DNA of 64,000 nucleotides from Seriola aureovittata (lineage: Eukaryota > Chordata > Actinopteri > Carangiformes > Carangidae), in NCBI RefSeq assembly GCF_021018895.1, contig NC_079387.1, forward strand, positions 8,398,083 to 8,462,082, given 5' to 3'. Below, piece by piece: positions 13,761-26,720 of this stretch. Each line of letters opens with the position of its first letter. Position 1 is the stretch's first letter. The notes under the pieces were generated by a model, which was not told the origin of the DNA, searched no databases, and saw only the letters and a program-made list of their open reading frames with translations. The position numbers and the translations under genes are program-made.

Positions 13761-14889
13761 CAATGAATGCAGCATGTATTTCTCTATAATTTGTACATTG
13801 TGAGTATGTATTGTTCTGTTCGCGCTCAATGCCAGATTTTCCCAAATGGACAATAAAGATTTGATTGTGAGCCAAATGAAGCCAAGAGGAGATCCTGCAG
13901 TGACTGAAAATTATTAAAAGCAACCGAAATATTTCTCCTCCGGGCAGAAGGGTAGTGTAGGTAGTGGTGCTTCCTATTCTGTCATAATTTTAAATTGAAC
14001 CGGAGTTGAGCTAGAAGCTCCTTTAAGCACTCCAGCCTCCATGGCAGGTGAAAAAGAATGGCTCGTAGGGCTGGACAAAAAATAAAATTAAAAAGAAGAT
14101 TTTAATTTGAATGATCCAATGTTGGTTCTCAAAATCCCAAGATTGATCTTTACATTTGCGCATTTCCTCAGTAAACATGTACATCTGTGTGTAGGCAGTG
14201 GCTCCTTGCTTGCACGACATCTCTGTGATTTATTACAACATGCACAAAAGGGTTATTTTAAGTTGAAGAGTAACGCAGATGATAGCTGCTTTATGAGGCA
14301 CCTTGAGTCACAACAGGCCTGTAAACCGTGTCATGAATGGTTAGAGTCTACGTGGACCTGATGCAGTGAACAGGACTGTCGTGACGTGGGGTCGCTAGTG
14401 GAGTCTGGCTATTCTGGAGCAACTAAAGATCCCATCTATGAGAGGGGAAGACTGAAAAAAGACTGCACACTGATCTGTCTATTAGTTGAGGACATCTTAT
14501 CTCTGGCTACTAGATATGAAGCCGTGGAAGTCGAGTGAGCAGCGTGTGGGATTCAGTCTGTCTTCATTCAGTCTGTCCCTGTCGGGAAGCTAACGCTGGC
14601 TAGCAGCTGTCTGCATATATCAGGTTGATGTCCTGTCAACACAAACAGATGAATTAGTGAGCAGACTTTCAGTTTCTGTCTTGTCTGTGCTCAAAGTCAT
14701 CATTAAAGTGGATGTCTGTACTTTGTTGAAGCATCTGCTACTGACAGTTCACTGTAGCTGTGTGGGACAGCACTGACTTTTTTGATGACGCCCTCGTAAG
14801 TGGTGCAGATTCTTTATTATTCTTGCACTGTTTTGTGCATGTAGGCCTAAAATAATACAGAAGTATCATGTTTTAGTTTAGCTTCATCC

Positions 14890-15015
14890 TCTGCGAACCT
14901 TTAATGTCTTAGACTTTAGACTCCGCCCCCCTGTACACCATGAGTTTCTATGCAAAATTTCATGGCCTTCCATCCAATAATTGTCAAGATAATTCACTAA
15001 AAACACAACTGTCAA
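14890..15015 (+). repeat. Fragment of teleost interspersed repeat (family A)
   Basis: Contains gcaaaatttcatggccttccatccaataattgtcaagataattcactaaaaacac, matching wording found at 46115-46165 (ccatccaatagttgtcaataggtttcactcaaaac). Confidence 0.55.
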
Positions 15016-16526
15016 GCTGATGGTGGATCACAAAAGTAGTACGTGGGATGTATGGGCACCAGTGCCTGGACAATCAGCTTCACGCTGTTCAAACCGGATG
15101 CTCAAGTGCTGCATTCACTTTAAAAATCACAGAGAACATACAGTATCTGTGGGCACAGTTCAAGCTGAAATACAGATTTAAAAAAATTTTTTTTTCCAAA
15201 AAACTAATTTCAAGAGTACAACTGCATTGTTGTCCCTCATTGTCCAGTTGGTGGAGCAGAACATGCTGTTGGAACTGAGTCAACGCCTCCCAGCAGGCCT
15301 TCACCAACCAAAACTGCTTGCATCAGTGGCCCAGCACAGCAGGTCCCCGGGGACATAACTGGCAGATATGCACACATGAACACACCCACGTGCACTTCAG
15401 CACTCTTATTCATACTTACACCACAGAGCACTCGAAAATCACATGACTGTGAAGATGCTGACAATTTCGCAATACAGTCTTCAATGTCAGTGAACCATAA
15501 AGACCAATTGAAATGAACGTAATATGGGTCATGGATTCATTAAGTAGCTCTTTCCCCTGACATGTGACAACAACATTATTAGATTACATGCAAACTGTCA
15601 TCTGTTTAGTCCTCTTAATTGACAGTGCTCCTGTCTATAGACATCCAAATAGCAACAGTAATAGTCAATTTCAAGTGTTGTTTCTTCTATTTTCACCTTT
15701 CTATTAACCTCAATTTGTGCTCAAAAGATTTATTTTGAAACATTTTTTCTTTCACAACATCAACTCGCATCTTATTCATTCTGGCACAGACGTTCACCTG
15801 GAAGCTGCTCTGTAAAACAACAGACTCTTCTTGTTCGGATAGTGAACACACTGATCAAGGTTGGGGGGTTAAGCTTGCTGCTACAGGCACCTTTTCTCCA
15901 GGAAAGAACATGCAAAGTTGATCATAATTGTTTGGGCTTTGAAGTTTTTGTAATCTGAGTCTGCAGTGAGGCTGATATCTAATAAGGGCAAGGCAGCAAC
16001 AACGCTGCAGTGTGACACTGTGGAAACCTTAATAATTTAATTATGCAGTGCAGATAAAAGAGGAAACAAGATCTTCCCTGCCTTTAAACACTCACTAAAG
16101 TGCTGCGAGTGGATCTCTGAAATACAGACTGTGTGCACACAATGCAGCCAACACCCTTGAGTTAACTTCTTTGTGGTCTTTTTCACAAAGACTCTAGTTC
16201 CCACAGAGAATTTTTTGACAATACACCGCTTTGCAGAACTTCTAACCTTTGGCAAACAAAACTACAATCAATAGCTACTTGCCCTCCTCGCTTCACCCAT
16301 CATGTAACAGCCAGGCAGCAGATTCCACACACGTCCGATAAGCTGGCCGATAACACAAACCAACTCTTACACCATCTCACAGCGGCTAGACGTACAAGAG
16401 CTCTCACAAATGCTCAGCGCTTAACCTCATAATATGTGCTGTAACCAACGCAGATCAACCTGCATTTACACTATTGTCTGGAAGAGGCTCTGCAGTCGTT
16501 CCGTATTCAATTGCACTCAAAATGGA

Positions 16527-16533
<7 letters not shown>

Positions 16534-16560
<27 letters not shown>
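16534..16560. repeat. (GT)n microsatellite
   Basis: GT tract of about 27 bp. Confidence 0.95.
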
Positions 16561-16564
<4 letters not shown>

Positions 16565-17214
16565 TCAGCATTTCAGCATCCTGTGGTGTCAACAGTGAGA
16601 CAGAAAGGGTGCGTGGTAAATATTTTTAATCTTGATTCAGGGGATTGAATGTCACGAAACAGATTAACCCTTGTTTGGTATTTACTTCTTCCGTTGCTTC
16701 TGTGTTATCTGTCTCCCACTACAAACGCACATTAGTGCTTCCCTTGCATTCCTGCTCCGCCCAGAGACTTTACACTCTGATGAATAAGACTGACTTTTCT
16801 AGGCTCGGGACACGTTTACAAATATAAAACAATTAAAAATTCATAATAGAGAGAAAGATAACTGACCATGTTTACAGGTCGAGGTTGTCAACAGTTTTAC
16901 AAATGTCTCATTTATATTGCAGGTTATACGGAAAATGCTTTTTGGTGACAAGACATTAAGTGGGGTGGGGATGTGCCGAACGCTTACATTTGTTGAACTT
17001 TTACCCGAGCTGCAGTGACCTTTGCGGGCACAGACAGTCATGAACGCTGGATGAACTGAGGATTTTACCTAAGGTGGTGCCATTTTGGACAGTGGCACCA
17101 GGAGTTAAGGAGTGGTAAATACTGAGCTGAACAATGCAGAGCGCTCAGCGCAAGACATTTGTTTTTCTGCTGTGATATGCTGTCAGAGCCTGCAGCTCTC
17201 TGTGAGGCGGCGTG

Positions 17215-17305
17215 TGAAGCTAAATGCTTACATGCAACATACATGTCAGCGTGCTAACATTTGCTTATTTTCAATAAACACAAAGCACAGCTGACACTAG
17301 CTCTG
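17215..17305 (+). repeat. Fragment of teleost interspersed repeat (family A)
   Basis: Contains gtgctaacatttgcttatttt and aaacacaaagcacagctgac. Similar wording (gcatgctaacatttgctaattagcac) occurs near 58660. Confidence 0.45.
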
Positions 17306-17463
17306 ATGGTAAAAGCTGTTACAATCGAACATGAATGTGTGAAAGTGGTGGAGCCACCGGCACACTGACACCCACTGTGATCACAAGTGATGTTGTGGCC
17401 ATGCAGCCCTGATGTCATGTTAAACACCACCTATCAGGTGTGCGCGCATGTGTGCATACATGC

Positions 17464-17479
17464 GTGTGTGTGTGTGTGT
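17464..17479. repeat. Short (GT)n microsatellite
   Basis: GT tract of about 16 bp after imperfect GC/GT sequence. Confidence 0.85.
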
Positions 17480-18374
17480 TTCCTATAGATTTTAGGAGAG
17501 GTAGTGAGAAGAAAACCCACCAGTTCTCTGTGCGGTAATAAAAAATAGAAAACTGAAGGACGTTCAGTTCATTTGTGGAGGTGGTGTATGTGTGTATTCT
17601 GAGAAAACAAGTTGTTTATAGGGAAAAAGAAAACAAGGATATGGAGTTTCATGATGAAAAAGCAACACATTTTCTTTTAGTAAAATCCAGATCACCACAT
17701 AAGTGTTAAACACAAACACAAAAAAAACACATGCAGCCAGAATAATGCATGAAACTCATGATATAAATTTTTGATGAAATGTTTGTTCACTAACAGCAAA
17801 CATTCTCTGCCTCTTCCTACAAGCATCTTCACATTTAGTGTTGTTAGACATCATTGTTTTCTGTTCAGCAGTCATGAAACTAAACAAAGAAACTTAGCTG
17901 GATCCTTTAGGGCTGGTTCCATTCCACATATCTGATTCCACATATTAATTTTTGATTCCTAGAACCAACTCAAATATCATTGCCAAACAAAATTAGCCAA
18001 GATCCTACAGACTCACTGGAAATGCTATTAATTGCCATGGTAACACAGTAACTGCTCCAGGAAGCACGATGGAGCGTTTGTGATTTCAAAAGCGAAGGAT
18101 GGATGAATGGCTCTGCCTTCATCGGAAAGGAAATAGATTCATTTTTTGTGTCAAGGTGACACCGTGAATGATGACAATCATTGTTTTAAACTAGATTACC
18201 GGTTTGATTCTTCGTCACGGACACACTGCAGGCTCAGTCACACATAACTGCAGGATGAAAACACTGACAGATGACAAACAAAACAGAGAGATTGCATGTA
18301 TAAATCTCACATGTGTCCCACCTACAATATGTGCAGCTGCCATCACTCACTCGTCTTCCTTCTGGCTCTTGCAG

Positions 18375-18442
18375 TGAAACCAACAGTCATCGATGTGGGC
18401 ATATATGTCAACAGCATCGGGCCTGTGTCATCCATCGATATG
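18375..18442 (+). CDS. gabrg3: gabrg3 exon 3: start of extracellular domain beta-sheet core
   Basis: This 68-bp exon has the canonical size of exon 3 in vertebrate GABA-A subunit genes. The acceptor is tggctcttgcag and the donor is ATG|gtgagt, close to consensus. The first two bases complete a valine codon begun in the previous exon, and the exon ends in phase 0. It reads VKPTVIDVGIYVNSIGPVSS followed by IDM. The VNSIGPVS motif is a hallmark of gamma subunits, and VKPTVIDV points to gamma-3. The glycine after VIDV is aspartate in the human gamma-3 sequence as I recall it. The segment forms early beta-strands of the ligand-binding domain. The next exon begins EYQIDI and joins without a shift. 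Confidence 0.95.
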
Positions 18443-19882
18443 GTGAGTTAAAGCATTCTCTCTCACCTGCTGTCCTTCCCCAGTCACACACACACACTCA
18501 CACACATTTGTCCATTGTCTCACATTAGCATCATCATACATGAGTGCTGCCATTTCTCACGCTGTATTTGGAGGTCATGCGGGCCTCACCAGCTGTTTCG
18601 GTGGCAGAGGAAAGACAGGAAAAACAGGTGTGGACTCTTTGTTCACATCCTGTGGATCAGCTTGGATTAAGCAAATGAGCGAGTTTAAAAAACTCAGATG
18701 AGCCATAGAAATTCTGCTCGGAAAGCTCCCTGCAATCAAATCAGACAGCGGCTTGTGTCTCTGTGGAGAGGAGAAGACCTCTCACAGTATTTCTTATTTG
18801 GAAATTTCTGGAAAATTCCCAGAACAAGTTCGATTACAGGGCGAAAATGGTTTTGGAAGGAGACCAGGATATAAATCAATGTATATTTTGTTATACAAGG
18901 CCTGATCAGATGCCATAAAATATAGCTATAAGCTGAAACTGAAAGAGTGGTGATGAGAAAACAGCTACTTTTCAGACATGTGAGAGAAGAAGCAGTCTGT
19001 CGTGAGGCTTTGAGTGAAGTGCATTACACTAAATGAATGCAGTCTTTCATTATGTATAATGCTAAGAGCCTGTACAATTGCTCTCTATAGGCTCTGATAT
19101 TGTATTTATTCCTATGCTTGAAAATTCTCCCCCAAAACATTATAAATGTATTGCTTTGCCAATATTAACTGAGCTAGACACGTTAATTAAAGCGCTTTAT
19201 CTCTGAACTTACCAGATCACCAGATGCCAAGTTGCGACTGTTGCCAGGCAACATCAAATATTTCCAGATATAAAAGTAATTTAGCCTTTTTCTACTTTCT
19301 GCACAGGCCCGCAATGTACATTATTTAAGATTAGATCTGCACATTCAGAATTAAATGACAAAAAAACACTCAATTATTGCACGAACCACTGTGCTGCACT
19401 GATTCCTTCCTGTGCATTATGTGCAATGTCTCTGCAATCTGATGTTATTATTACAGTTATTTGCCAGAAATTATTATGTTTAGTTTGCAAAAATAATGCA
19501 ATTTATTATCTAGTGGCAAGTAAGAAAAAGCAAGTCTGTTTCTCTTGTTATTGTTAGACACATGTTTGGCATAGTGGAACATATAACAACTGATCAGTTG
19601 TCATGAATTACTATGCAGTCATTTAGCAGAGGACATTCAGGGTTCCTCCCAAAGTGCAATTGGGCAAATTCAATTTGGGATGCCAAATGGTGTAGTTGAA
19701 CTTATAGTTGTTTTCCTTCTGTGGACGTTGAGGAGCCAACGGGAGAAGCTTCTGTAAAGACTGTGGACTTTGTAGTAGCTGTAGACTGTGTGACTGGTTG
19801 TATTCTCCTGAACTATTATTAATTAATTCACATGAGGGAGAGAGACAGAAAAAGAGAGAGAGGGGAACAAATGGTGGAACAT

Positions 19883-20095
19883 AACCAAGCACATTTACTC
19901 GAGTGCTGCACTTAAGTACAGTTTTAGGTACTTCTTGTACTGGAGTATTTCTATTTTATGCTCTTATATAAAGTAATTATCCAACTGCAGTTTTAATGTG
20001 AGGTAATCCAGTAACATAATATATATTATACTGGGCCGGAAATTAGTACTTTTACTTTTGGTACTTTAAGTTTATTTACTTACAGTAAAAGATCT
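19883..20095 (+). repeat. Degraded fish repeat with AAGTAC words (family C)
   Basis: Reads aaccaagcacatttactcgagtgctgcacttaagtacagttttaggtacttcttgtactggagtatttctattttatg. This is the form of a very common percomorph interspersed repeat (castttactcaagtactgtacttaagtaca type). Reverse fragments of the same family are at 29185-29262 and 33815-33910. Confidence 0.65.
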
Positions 20096-22636
20096 CAATA
20101 TTTCTTCCATCACAAGTTACAATCCTTAATATCTCAGTCCTGGCTGATGTGGCGATACCCACGGTTACCGTGGTAACAACAAATGCGGTTTTAATACCAC
20201 AGGTCCCAGAACTGTGGAGGCGGGAAACAGTCACTGAGTAGCTACTGCGTCAGAAATACAGCAGAGCAGTGTTTCTGATTAAAGTGAAGTCAGTCAATAA
20301 TTGACTGTCACTTCCAACTCTCCATCTAACTCGACCGTAACCGCTGTGACAAATCCACTGCGGTTATGCTTTTAATTCAGTGTATAGCAGTAACTTAATA
20401 CAGCGCTGACACGGTGGAAAGACAGTGAACAGTAAACAGTAAGGCTGACAACAGTGTGATAATGTGTAAACTGAATTACATGAGGAATAATTTCCTGTAA
20501 ACGAAATGGAAAAACGAGTCAATACTGAATGTAAATGTAACTTCTGTATAGGACTATAGGAATCTATTAAATAAAATCACAGTGGCAATCCTACACTCTG
20601 GGGGACCCCCCCCCCCCGAACGCCTCACATGTAGCCCATCAGTACATATCATCTGGGACTCCACTTAGAGGGAGTTTGGGGGCAGTTTGAGTTTGATTTT
20701 ATGATAATCTGAAGGATTATAACTACACGAACATTACATTTGTTAATACAATAGACCATAAGTCTACGAAGGTCTGACAAAAGCAGAAGGCACACAGTAA
20801 ATATCTCCACAACTGAACGTCATCTCTCTCCTGGGCGTTGTGATTTGCACAATGAAAGATTAATGTATAGCAAACCGGTCATTATTCCAGCTGAGATCCC
20901 TGCGGGGTGATTCAGCAATTAAAAGGGAGGCTCTTGATAACACTGAAGGGGCTTATTTAACATGATGACTTCCTTCCTGCAGGATCCTTATTACATGGGT
21001 GCTCGCTAAAGATATCAATCAGTTGAAGCTACAGATCAAACCAATAAAATGCTTCTGTTACGAACTACAGCTACAGAACTGAAGCTTACATTGAAAAGCA
21101 GGACTGTGTGCGCCACAGAGCAACATCGTTCTGGTGAAGTGAACTGATTTGAAGAGAAATCATCAAAACGCCCGTGGCTGAATATGAAAGAGACGTCTGA
21201 ACAGACTTTAGACTGCTTTGTACTGGCCAATCAGATTGGCAAACTCAAAGAAGCTGTGTAACAATTAAGCACAGTGCCACAGTACCGCTGTGTGCAGCAC
21301 TTGACAGAGGTGCAGCACAGGAACAAGGACACATTAGTTCCTCAAAAACAGCCCAATCTCAACGCAGCATTTTCACTCACCACCAATAATAAAGCCGTTT
21401 ATAATTTGCACTTTAATTGAAACTTTTAAAGATAAGAATAATAAACTTGATTTGAAGCACAAGAACGCAGATTTTGTTTGGTTTGGCTCAAATTAAAGTG
21501 TGTAATCAAAAATAACACCCATGGTGAGGACTAAAGAAAGAAGTGGGGCCAGTCGGACCAGTTATCTTGATGCCAAAACATGTGCACCAGTCGGGGGTCA
21601 CCACTTGTTGAATCCAAATCTTAAGGATCTGTGAACTTTTCGCCCCCCCAAACTTTTACTGCTGCTTTTTAGTTTTGGATATTCACCTTATTGCTAAGCC
21701 ATACATATCCCTGCTACAACACCGAATTAAAACAAGGCCTAACAGATACTGCATCATTTACAACAACAGCAAAGTACCGACAGGACATAACTCTTGGAAT
21801 TACATGCATTGGGATTAAGAAACTGTATCTTACCCCCTTAATTTCCCATTTCTAAATTCAGAACACTTTGAAACTGTTGGCAGAGATGAGCTTTTTCAGG
21901 ATGTCCTTGTTTCTATTTCTAACTGAAACTAGCTATGTAAATGTTTATTCTAGCCTTTTTTTTTTTTTAAATTAGATAATTTTACATTGTACATTTGTAC
22001 TGCAAATATTCATCTTTACAAATCATCTACTCTTCGCCTGTGTTCAAGTTTTTATTCTTAAGTTTAAATTGTAGAGGAAGTGAGTGCAGCTTCCAGAAAA
22101 TAGGACAACTCCACACACAATCAGCAGTAATAGAGTTGCTGTGAATTAAAAACTCCTGCAGTGGGTCAGTGGGGCATGGCTGGGCTCGCCTCGCTGTAGG
22201 AGCCCTAACTTTGTTTCAGAGGAGAACGGGATCCCGCTGTGACATTCCAGTGATTTTCCTCTGTGTAAGCGCTGATTGGCTTCACCCTGTCAGGGACGAT
22301 GGACGCTGGTCAGTGGATTGTGAATCTCCAGCCGCCTCCGGGGTTGACTGCTCTGGAATTAGTGCAAAGTCACAGCTCTTTTATCTCTGTCTCTCTATTC
22401 ACCTCTGTGTTTCTTCTCTTTTTTTATTTATTTATTTTTATCCATTTCTCTGTGGAAATGTTGTCCGAGAGAAAACAACTGATTTCTTCAGCGTGGCCTG
22501 GCACGGCTCGGCCTGGCCTTCTTCTTTTAAAGCTCCGCGTTCACACTGCACTGCACTGCACTCCTCCTCTCACTCGAGTCCAATCCATCGTGTCCTGAGA
22601 CCCACATTTAGCGTGTTCGCTCTCTCTGAACTTTGC

Positions 22637-22655
22637 GTGTGTGTGTGTGTGTGTG
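22637..22655. repeat. (GT)n microsatellite
   Basis: GT tract of about 19 bp. A short (CA)n tract lies about 85 bp downstream at 22741-22755. Confidence 0.9.
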
Positions 22656-23765
22656 AATCATGGTGTCTGTGTGACTTCCCCATTAGAAAACCAGGTCAAA
22701 TCCCCAGGGTGTATTAGATTCATGATCCATATTGATCACGCACACACACACACACCCACGCAAAGCGATTGTCTCCAGTGCTGCGACGAAGCCAAACTCC
22801 AGGAAGCTTCTCATCTGCCTTTGAACAAAACACATTATCTTTCTTCATTTGCACCGATGGTAATGGGCACTGGCTGAGATGATGCAATGCCAAATGAAGC
22901 TGATAGTAATTTAGGACATACTGTGATGAATGGTTGAGTGATTAAACAGCATTAGCGGCATTAAAGTCAAGCAAAAGTGCCGGGCTTTTATAGCTGGTGC
23001 TGCGAGACTCAGATAACACAGCCAGTAAATTAACTGACGGAGATGGACGCACTTTGACAACAACACTATGTTCTTGTCATCTTTGCTTGAGCCAGTGAGT
23101 GGGCGGCATCTTGAATTTGCCGCTCTACTATTGAGCATGCCAGTATCTATCAACCCAGTGTGCAAATTATTAGGACCATTTGTTGTTTTTTTATTGTCAA
23201 ATTTAAATATATTGATCAAGAAATATCAAAATCAACCTTAAAAACTACTGCGTTATTCCTTGAACTGCAATTAATTATCATTATTTTTTTGAATACAGTG
23301 AAACGAGCGATACAAACACCGAAACATGCTTCCCAGAGCCCTAGGCGGCCTCTTCAAATGTCCTGTCTTTGCCAAGCAACTGTCAAAAACCCAAAGATGC
23401 TCAGTTTACAATGATATAAAGCAGAAAGCAGCAGCAAGTAAAAGAGATTGGAACTTCTGCTTCACAGAAAAAGCGGCCTCACCTCTGCTAATTTGTGCGT
23501 AATTATAGATTTAGATGTAAAACCATCTGAAGTTTTTAAATCTAAAGAGTGTGACGTAGCCATCCTGTTGCTAGGTTTGGTTGAAGTGAGGGAAAGATTA
23601 TGGTTAGATATTGAAAAAGCAAAGGTTTCATGTCTTGTGTTTAAAGTCAGCATTGATTACAAGACATCCTATAAATACTGTAATATCCAAATCCTGATAT
23701 GTCTCATTCCTCTGTGCTCCGAGCTCCACTGCTGAACTCAGCGACATGTTGCTTTATTACCATGA

Positions 23766-23799
23766 ACACACACACTCACACACACACACACACACACAG
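23766..23799. repeat. (CA)n microsatellite
   Basis: CA tract with one CT interruption, directly before the second copy of the 1195/23800 dispersed repeat. Confidence 0.93.
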
Positions 23800-23955
23800 A
23801 CTGTAGTTTCTTTTGGGTCAGTGCCACACACACCGTCCTGCTACTGAATACTCACTACAGCACCAAATGTGGATTAATCCGCAGCTGAAAATAGTCCCCA
23901 ATAAATGCACTACTTCCTGCAGTTTGAGTAACGTTTGCTAAAAACTACTTTTTAA
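23800..23955. repeat. Dispersed repeat, copy 2 (first copy near 1195)
   Basis: Same ordered blocks as 1195-1375 (gtcagtgccac, accgtcctgct, tactcac, acagcaccaaa, aatccgc, gcactacttcct). Both copies are in the same orientation and are diverged. Confidence 0.75.
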
Positions 23956-24689
23956 GTACTTTTTAAATATGAAAGAAAATAGACTGCGCTCTACAGCGTT
24001 TTCATCACTGGACATGAGTTGCTGCTCTTAGCCAGAGGAGAAATACTTCCTTTAAACATCAGAGAGAGCTCTTCAGTGTTCACATCTAACTGAAGTGTCA
24101 AAGCAGATCATTTTCACCTTTGTGGAAGTGTTGGCCTGCCATTTGTGGCCGCCTGACAGCCGCGTCGCAGCTCTGCTACCTATCACACACACACAGAAAA
24201 CGTACTACATCTTTTTATATAGATACTGGAAATCGCTCAAGGCTTGATTGGTCATCATGTCACTGTGTAGAACCCATGCAGATGCTTTATCTAGTGCTCC
24301 TCGCCGGCAGCAAATTAAGGGTTTAATGATGTAAAGATGTGCTGTGACCCCTTCTCTCAGAGGTGTGATGGCTGGCCATTGAAAGCCACGTTTGATGAAG
24401 TACATGAAGATCAGTGTTGGGAAATAGCGGACTGTATGCGTGGACACACACAGCAAAAAGCTCATCTAGATGCAAGGAGACAGTGTGTTCTGCAATGGGG
24501 TCACTGGGTGCACTGGAGAGGTTGCACTTCACATAGGTTTTCAATACGTCTTATAGATTTATTGTAAAGAAAGTTAACAGGCTTATAACATTGAAGTTTC
24601 TCTCAGAATCTACAGTTTATCTCCACAGGCACATTCAATTGATATACAGTATGTTGCTTATAATTTATGTGTAGCATGATGATGGTTTG

Positions 24690-25085
24690 TCTCCTCTCTC
24701 AGGCTTCTCTCTGGAGCTTTAGTAACAACAGGTCAGTGAACCAATCAGAAGAGAGGAGGCTCTGAGCCTCTCTTCTGATTGGCTCACTGTTTTCTGAGTG
24801 ATCGTATATAAAAATATAACATTTCAGGTAAAAACACCCAGAGAAACCAAATCCTGTAAAGGTTTGGATGGTGGGTCCAGGTGGGCGGGGCTTGGTGACT
24901 GCTTTGTTGTGACATCACAAAGTTCCAGAAGTCCTGACGGCTGGTTTTAAGGCTCAGTTTCTGAATACAGGCTGTGTGCATTTCTCTGTGGACTGAGGCT
25001 TTGATCAGTATTAATATAGAACTTAGACCTGATCTATAATCAAACTACACATGGACAGAGACCTTTATAATATCTGGAACCTTGA
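24690..25085. repeat. Interspersed repeat containing a long hairpin (family F)
   Basis: Begins near cctctctcaggcttctctctggag, contains the inverted repeat at 24734-24789, and continues with gtgggcggggcttggtgactgctttgttgtgacatcacaaagttccag. I recognise this last stretch as a common fish genomic repeat. A related ggtgggcggggc word occurs at 54859. Boundaries are approximate. Confidence 0.5.
24734..24789. repeat. Long inverted repeat (hairpin) within the 24.7 kb element
   Basis: CCAATCAGAAGAGAGG and CCTCTCTTCTGATTGG are perfect 16-bp arms. Pairing extends outward (cagtgaa/ctcactg with one mismatch) and inward through GGCTC-T-GAGCC with a small bulge. It could be part of a foldback element. Confidence 0.85.
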
Positions 25086-25706
25086 AAGGATCACATCAGC
25101 TAAAATAAAGCCGATCAAATGCAGATCCTTTCTTTACTACACTTTGCTCTGTTTGTCCACTATAGGCTGCTTGTGGTGGGCTTCACATTTTGTAGCATAT
25201 GTGAAAATTAGAGCATGTGGATGTGAAAATTTTCTGCACAATGGAGTGAGTCCTGACACAAAATGGACAGATTCACAAAGCGCTGATGCTCTTATCAAAT
25301 CTTCAACCTCATCTCTCTTTCTCCATAGCAAAGAGTAGCGTTATAAAACACTCCGGTGGCAGCTGCTGGTTAAAATGACAACTCTCACTGGTGGCAATTC
25401 ATATTAGCTTTCACTAATTAATCACCATACAGCTGATGGTAAATCTGTTATTTGTTATTATCAACAAATCCCATGAAAAGACAAAAGCTGAGTAATGCAT
25501 TAGTCTGCCTGTCAGTAGTTTCTGTCTTCCCCAGCCTGTCTGTGGCTCTCTGCTGTAAAGCACTGGTCTAACCCTAACCCAGGCAGCCATCTACATTAGT
25601 CCTGACAAATGTGTTTACATGAATAATCTTTGAAGGGATGTCATCCCGAGCCAAGAGAAAACGTCCCTGTTTGACAAATGCAATATTTCAAAGCTGCTGT
25701 GTGTCT

Positions 25707-25735
25707 GTATCGTGTGTGTATGTGTGTGTGTGTGT
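25707..25735. repeat. Imperfect (TG)n microsatellite
   Basis: TG tract with interruptions, 75 bp upstream of a longer tract. Confidence 0.88.
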
Positions 25736-25806
25736 CTGGGTTGTACGATTTTATAGTCAGTGTTTTTGGTCGGAGATAAAGGAGCAGTCTGTGCTTGCAC
25801 ACTCTG

Positions 25807-25808
<2 letters not shown>

Positions 25809-25878
<70 letters not shown>
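25809..25878. repeat. (TG)n microsatellite, 70 bp
   Basis: Uninterrupted TG tract, likely length-polymorphic. Open frames reported across it on both strands are artefacts of the repeat. Confidence 0.97.
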
Positions 25879-25879
<1 letters not shown>

Positions 25880-26676
25880 ACGCATTTGTACTTGTGTGAG
25901 TGTGAACAGCTTTCCTTTGTGCCTTTTATTGTTTGGACTGATAAACCCGCTGAAGTACAACTTCTGTGTGAGTGATTCCAAACACTGTTTTCTGCTTCTT
26001 TCCCCTCCTCTTTGATCACGTCTGCTTATTGAGTTTCTTTTTATTCATTCATTTATTTATTTATTTCCCCTACTCTCATTTTGTGCTGCTGGTGGAGGCT
26101 CGGCTGCCGAAGACAGAAACTCCTTTTCATTTATTATTTCCACAAATCCTTCCTCATCCAGGTTTGAGATCAAGGTCGTCCTCTGCAAAGACAAGCCAAC
26201 CAAATTAGCCGATACTTGAGTCCCCGACATATCGACAATGAACACATTTATCATTCCATAATTAAATGAAAGAGAAAGACAAAGAGAAGGGACAGTGAGT
26301 CAGAGATGGAGGGGACAGATTATTATTCTCATTGGCACACCATCAATCTGGCAGTCTTCTTGGCACACAGATCCTGCATCTATTAGTCAGCACGCACATT
26401 TCCAAGATGTTTTTACTGACCCAAAACACATAGCAGGCCACGGTAATACATCACAGCCGTGCTTTTGATTTGCCGTGATCGAGCGCGGAGCATTTTTATT
26501 TTGTTTACAGTTTTTTCTCCAAACGAGGAGCGAGTTATCAACACTGTAATTATTGTGACACAGTCTCTTTTGTGGCTGTGTCGGGGACTTGGACAAGAGC
26601 AGCACGAGAACATGTTTTAAATTCTTCTTGTACTCTTTATTTAACTTTTTCTTGATAATGCTGCAACATGAAGCCG

Positions 26677-26720
26677 TCAGTATTGATCAGTATTGATCAG
26701 TATTGATCAGTATTGACCAT
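26677..26720. repeat. 10-bp tandem repeat, about four units
   Basis: TATTGATCAG is repeated three times exactly with a fourth, diverged copy (TATTGACCAT), preceded by a partial TCAG. A clean small minisatellite. Confidence 0.93.

Noticed and set aside
22169..22717. 182-codon open frame on the + strand
   Set aside because: Intronic, no family resemblance, ends in a CV repeat translated from a GT microsatellite.
25615..26019. 125-134 codon frames on both strands
   Set aside because: Artefacts of the 70-bp TG microsatellite (TH and CV dipeptide runs).
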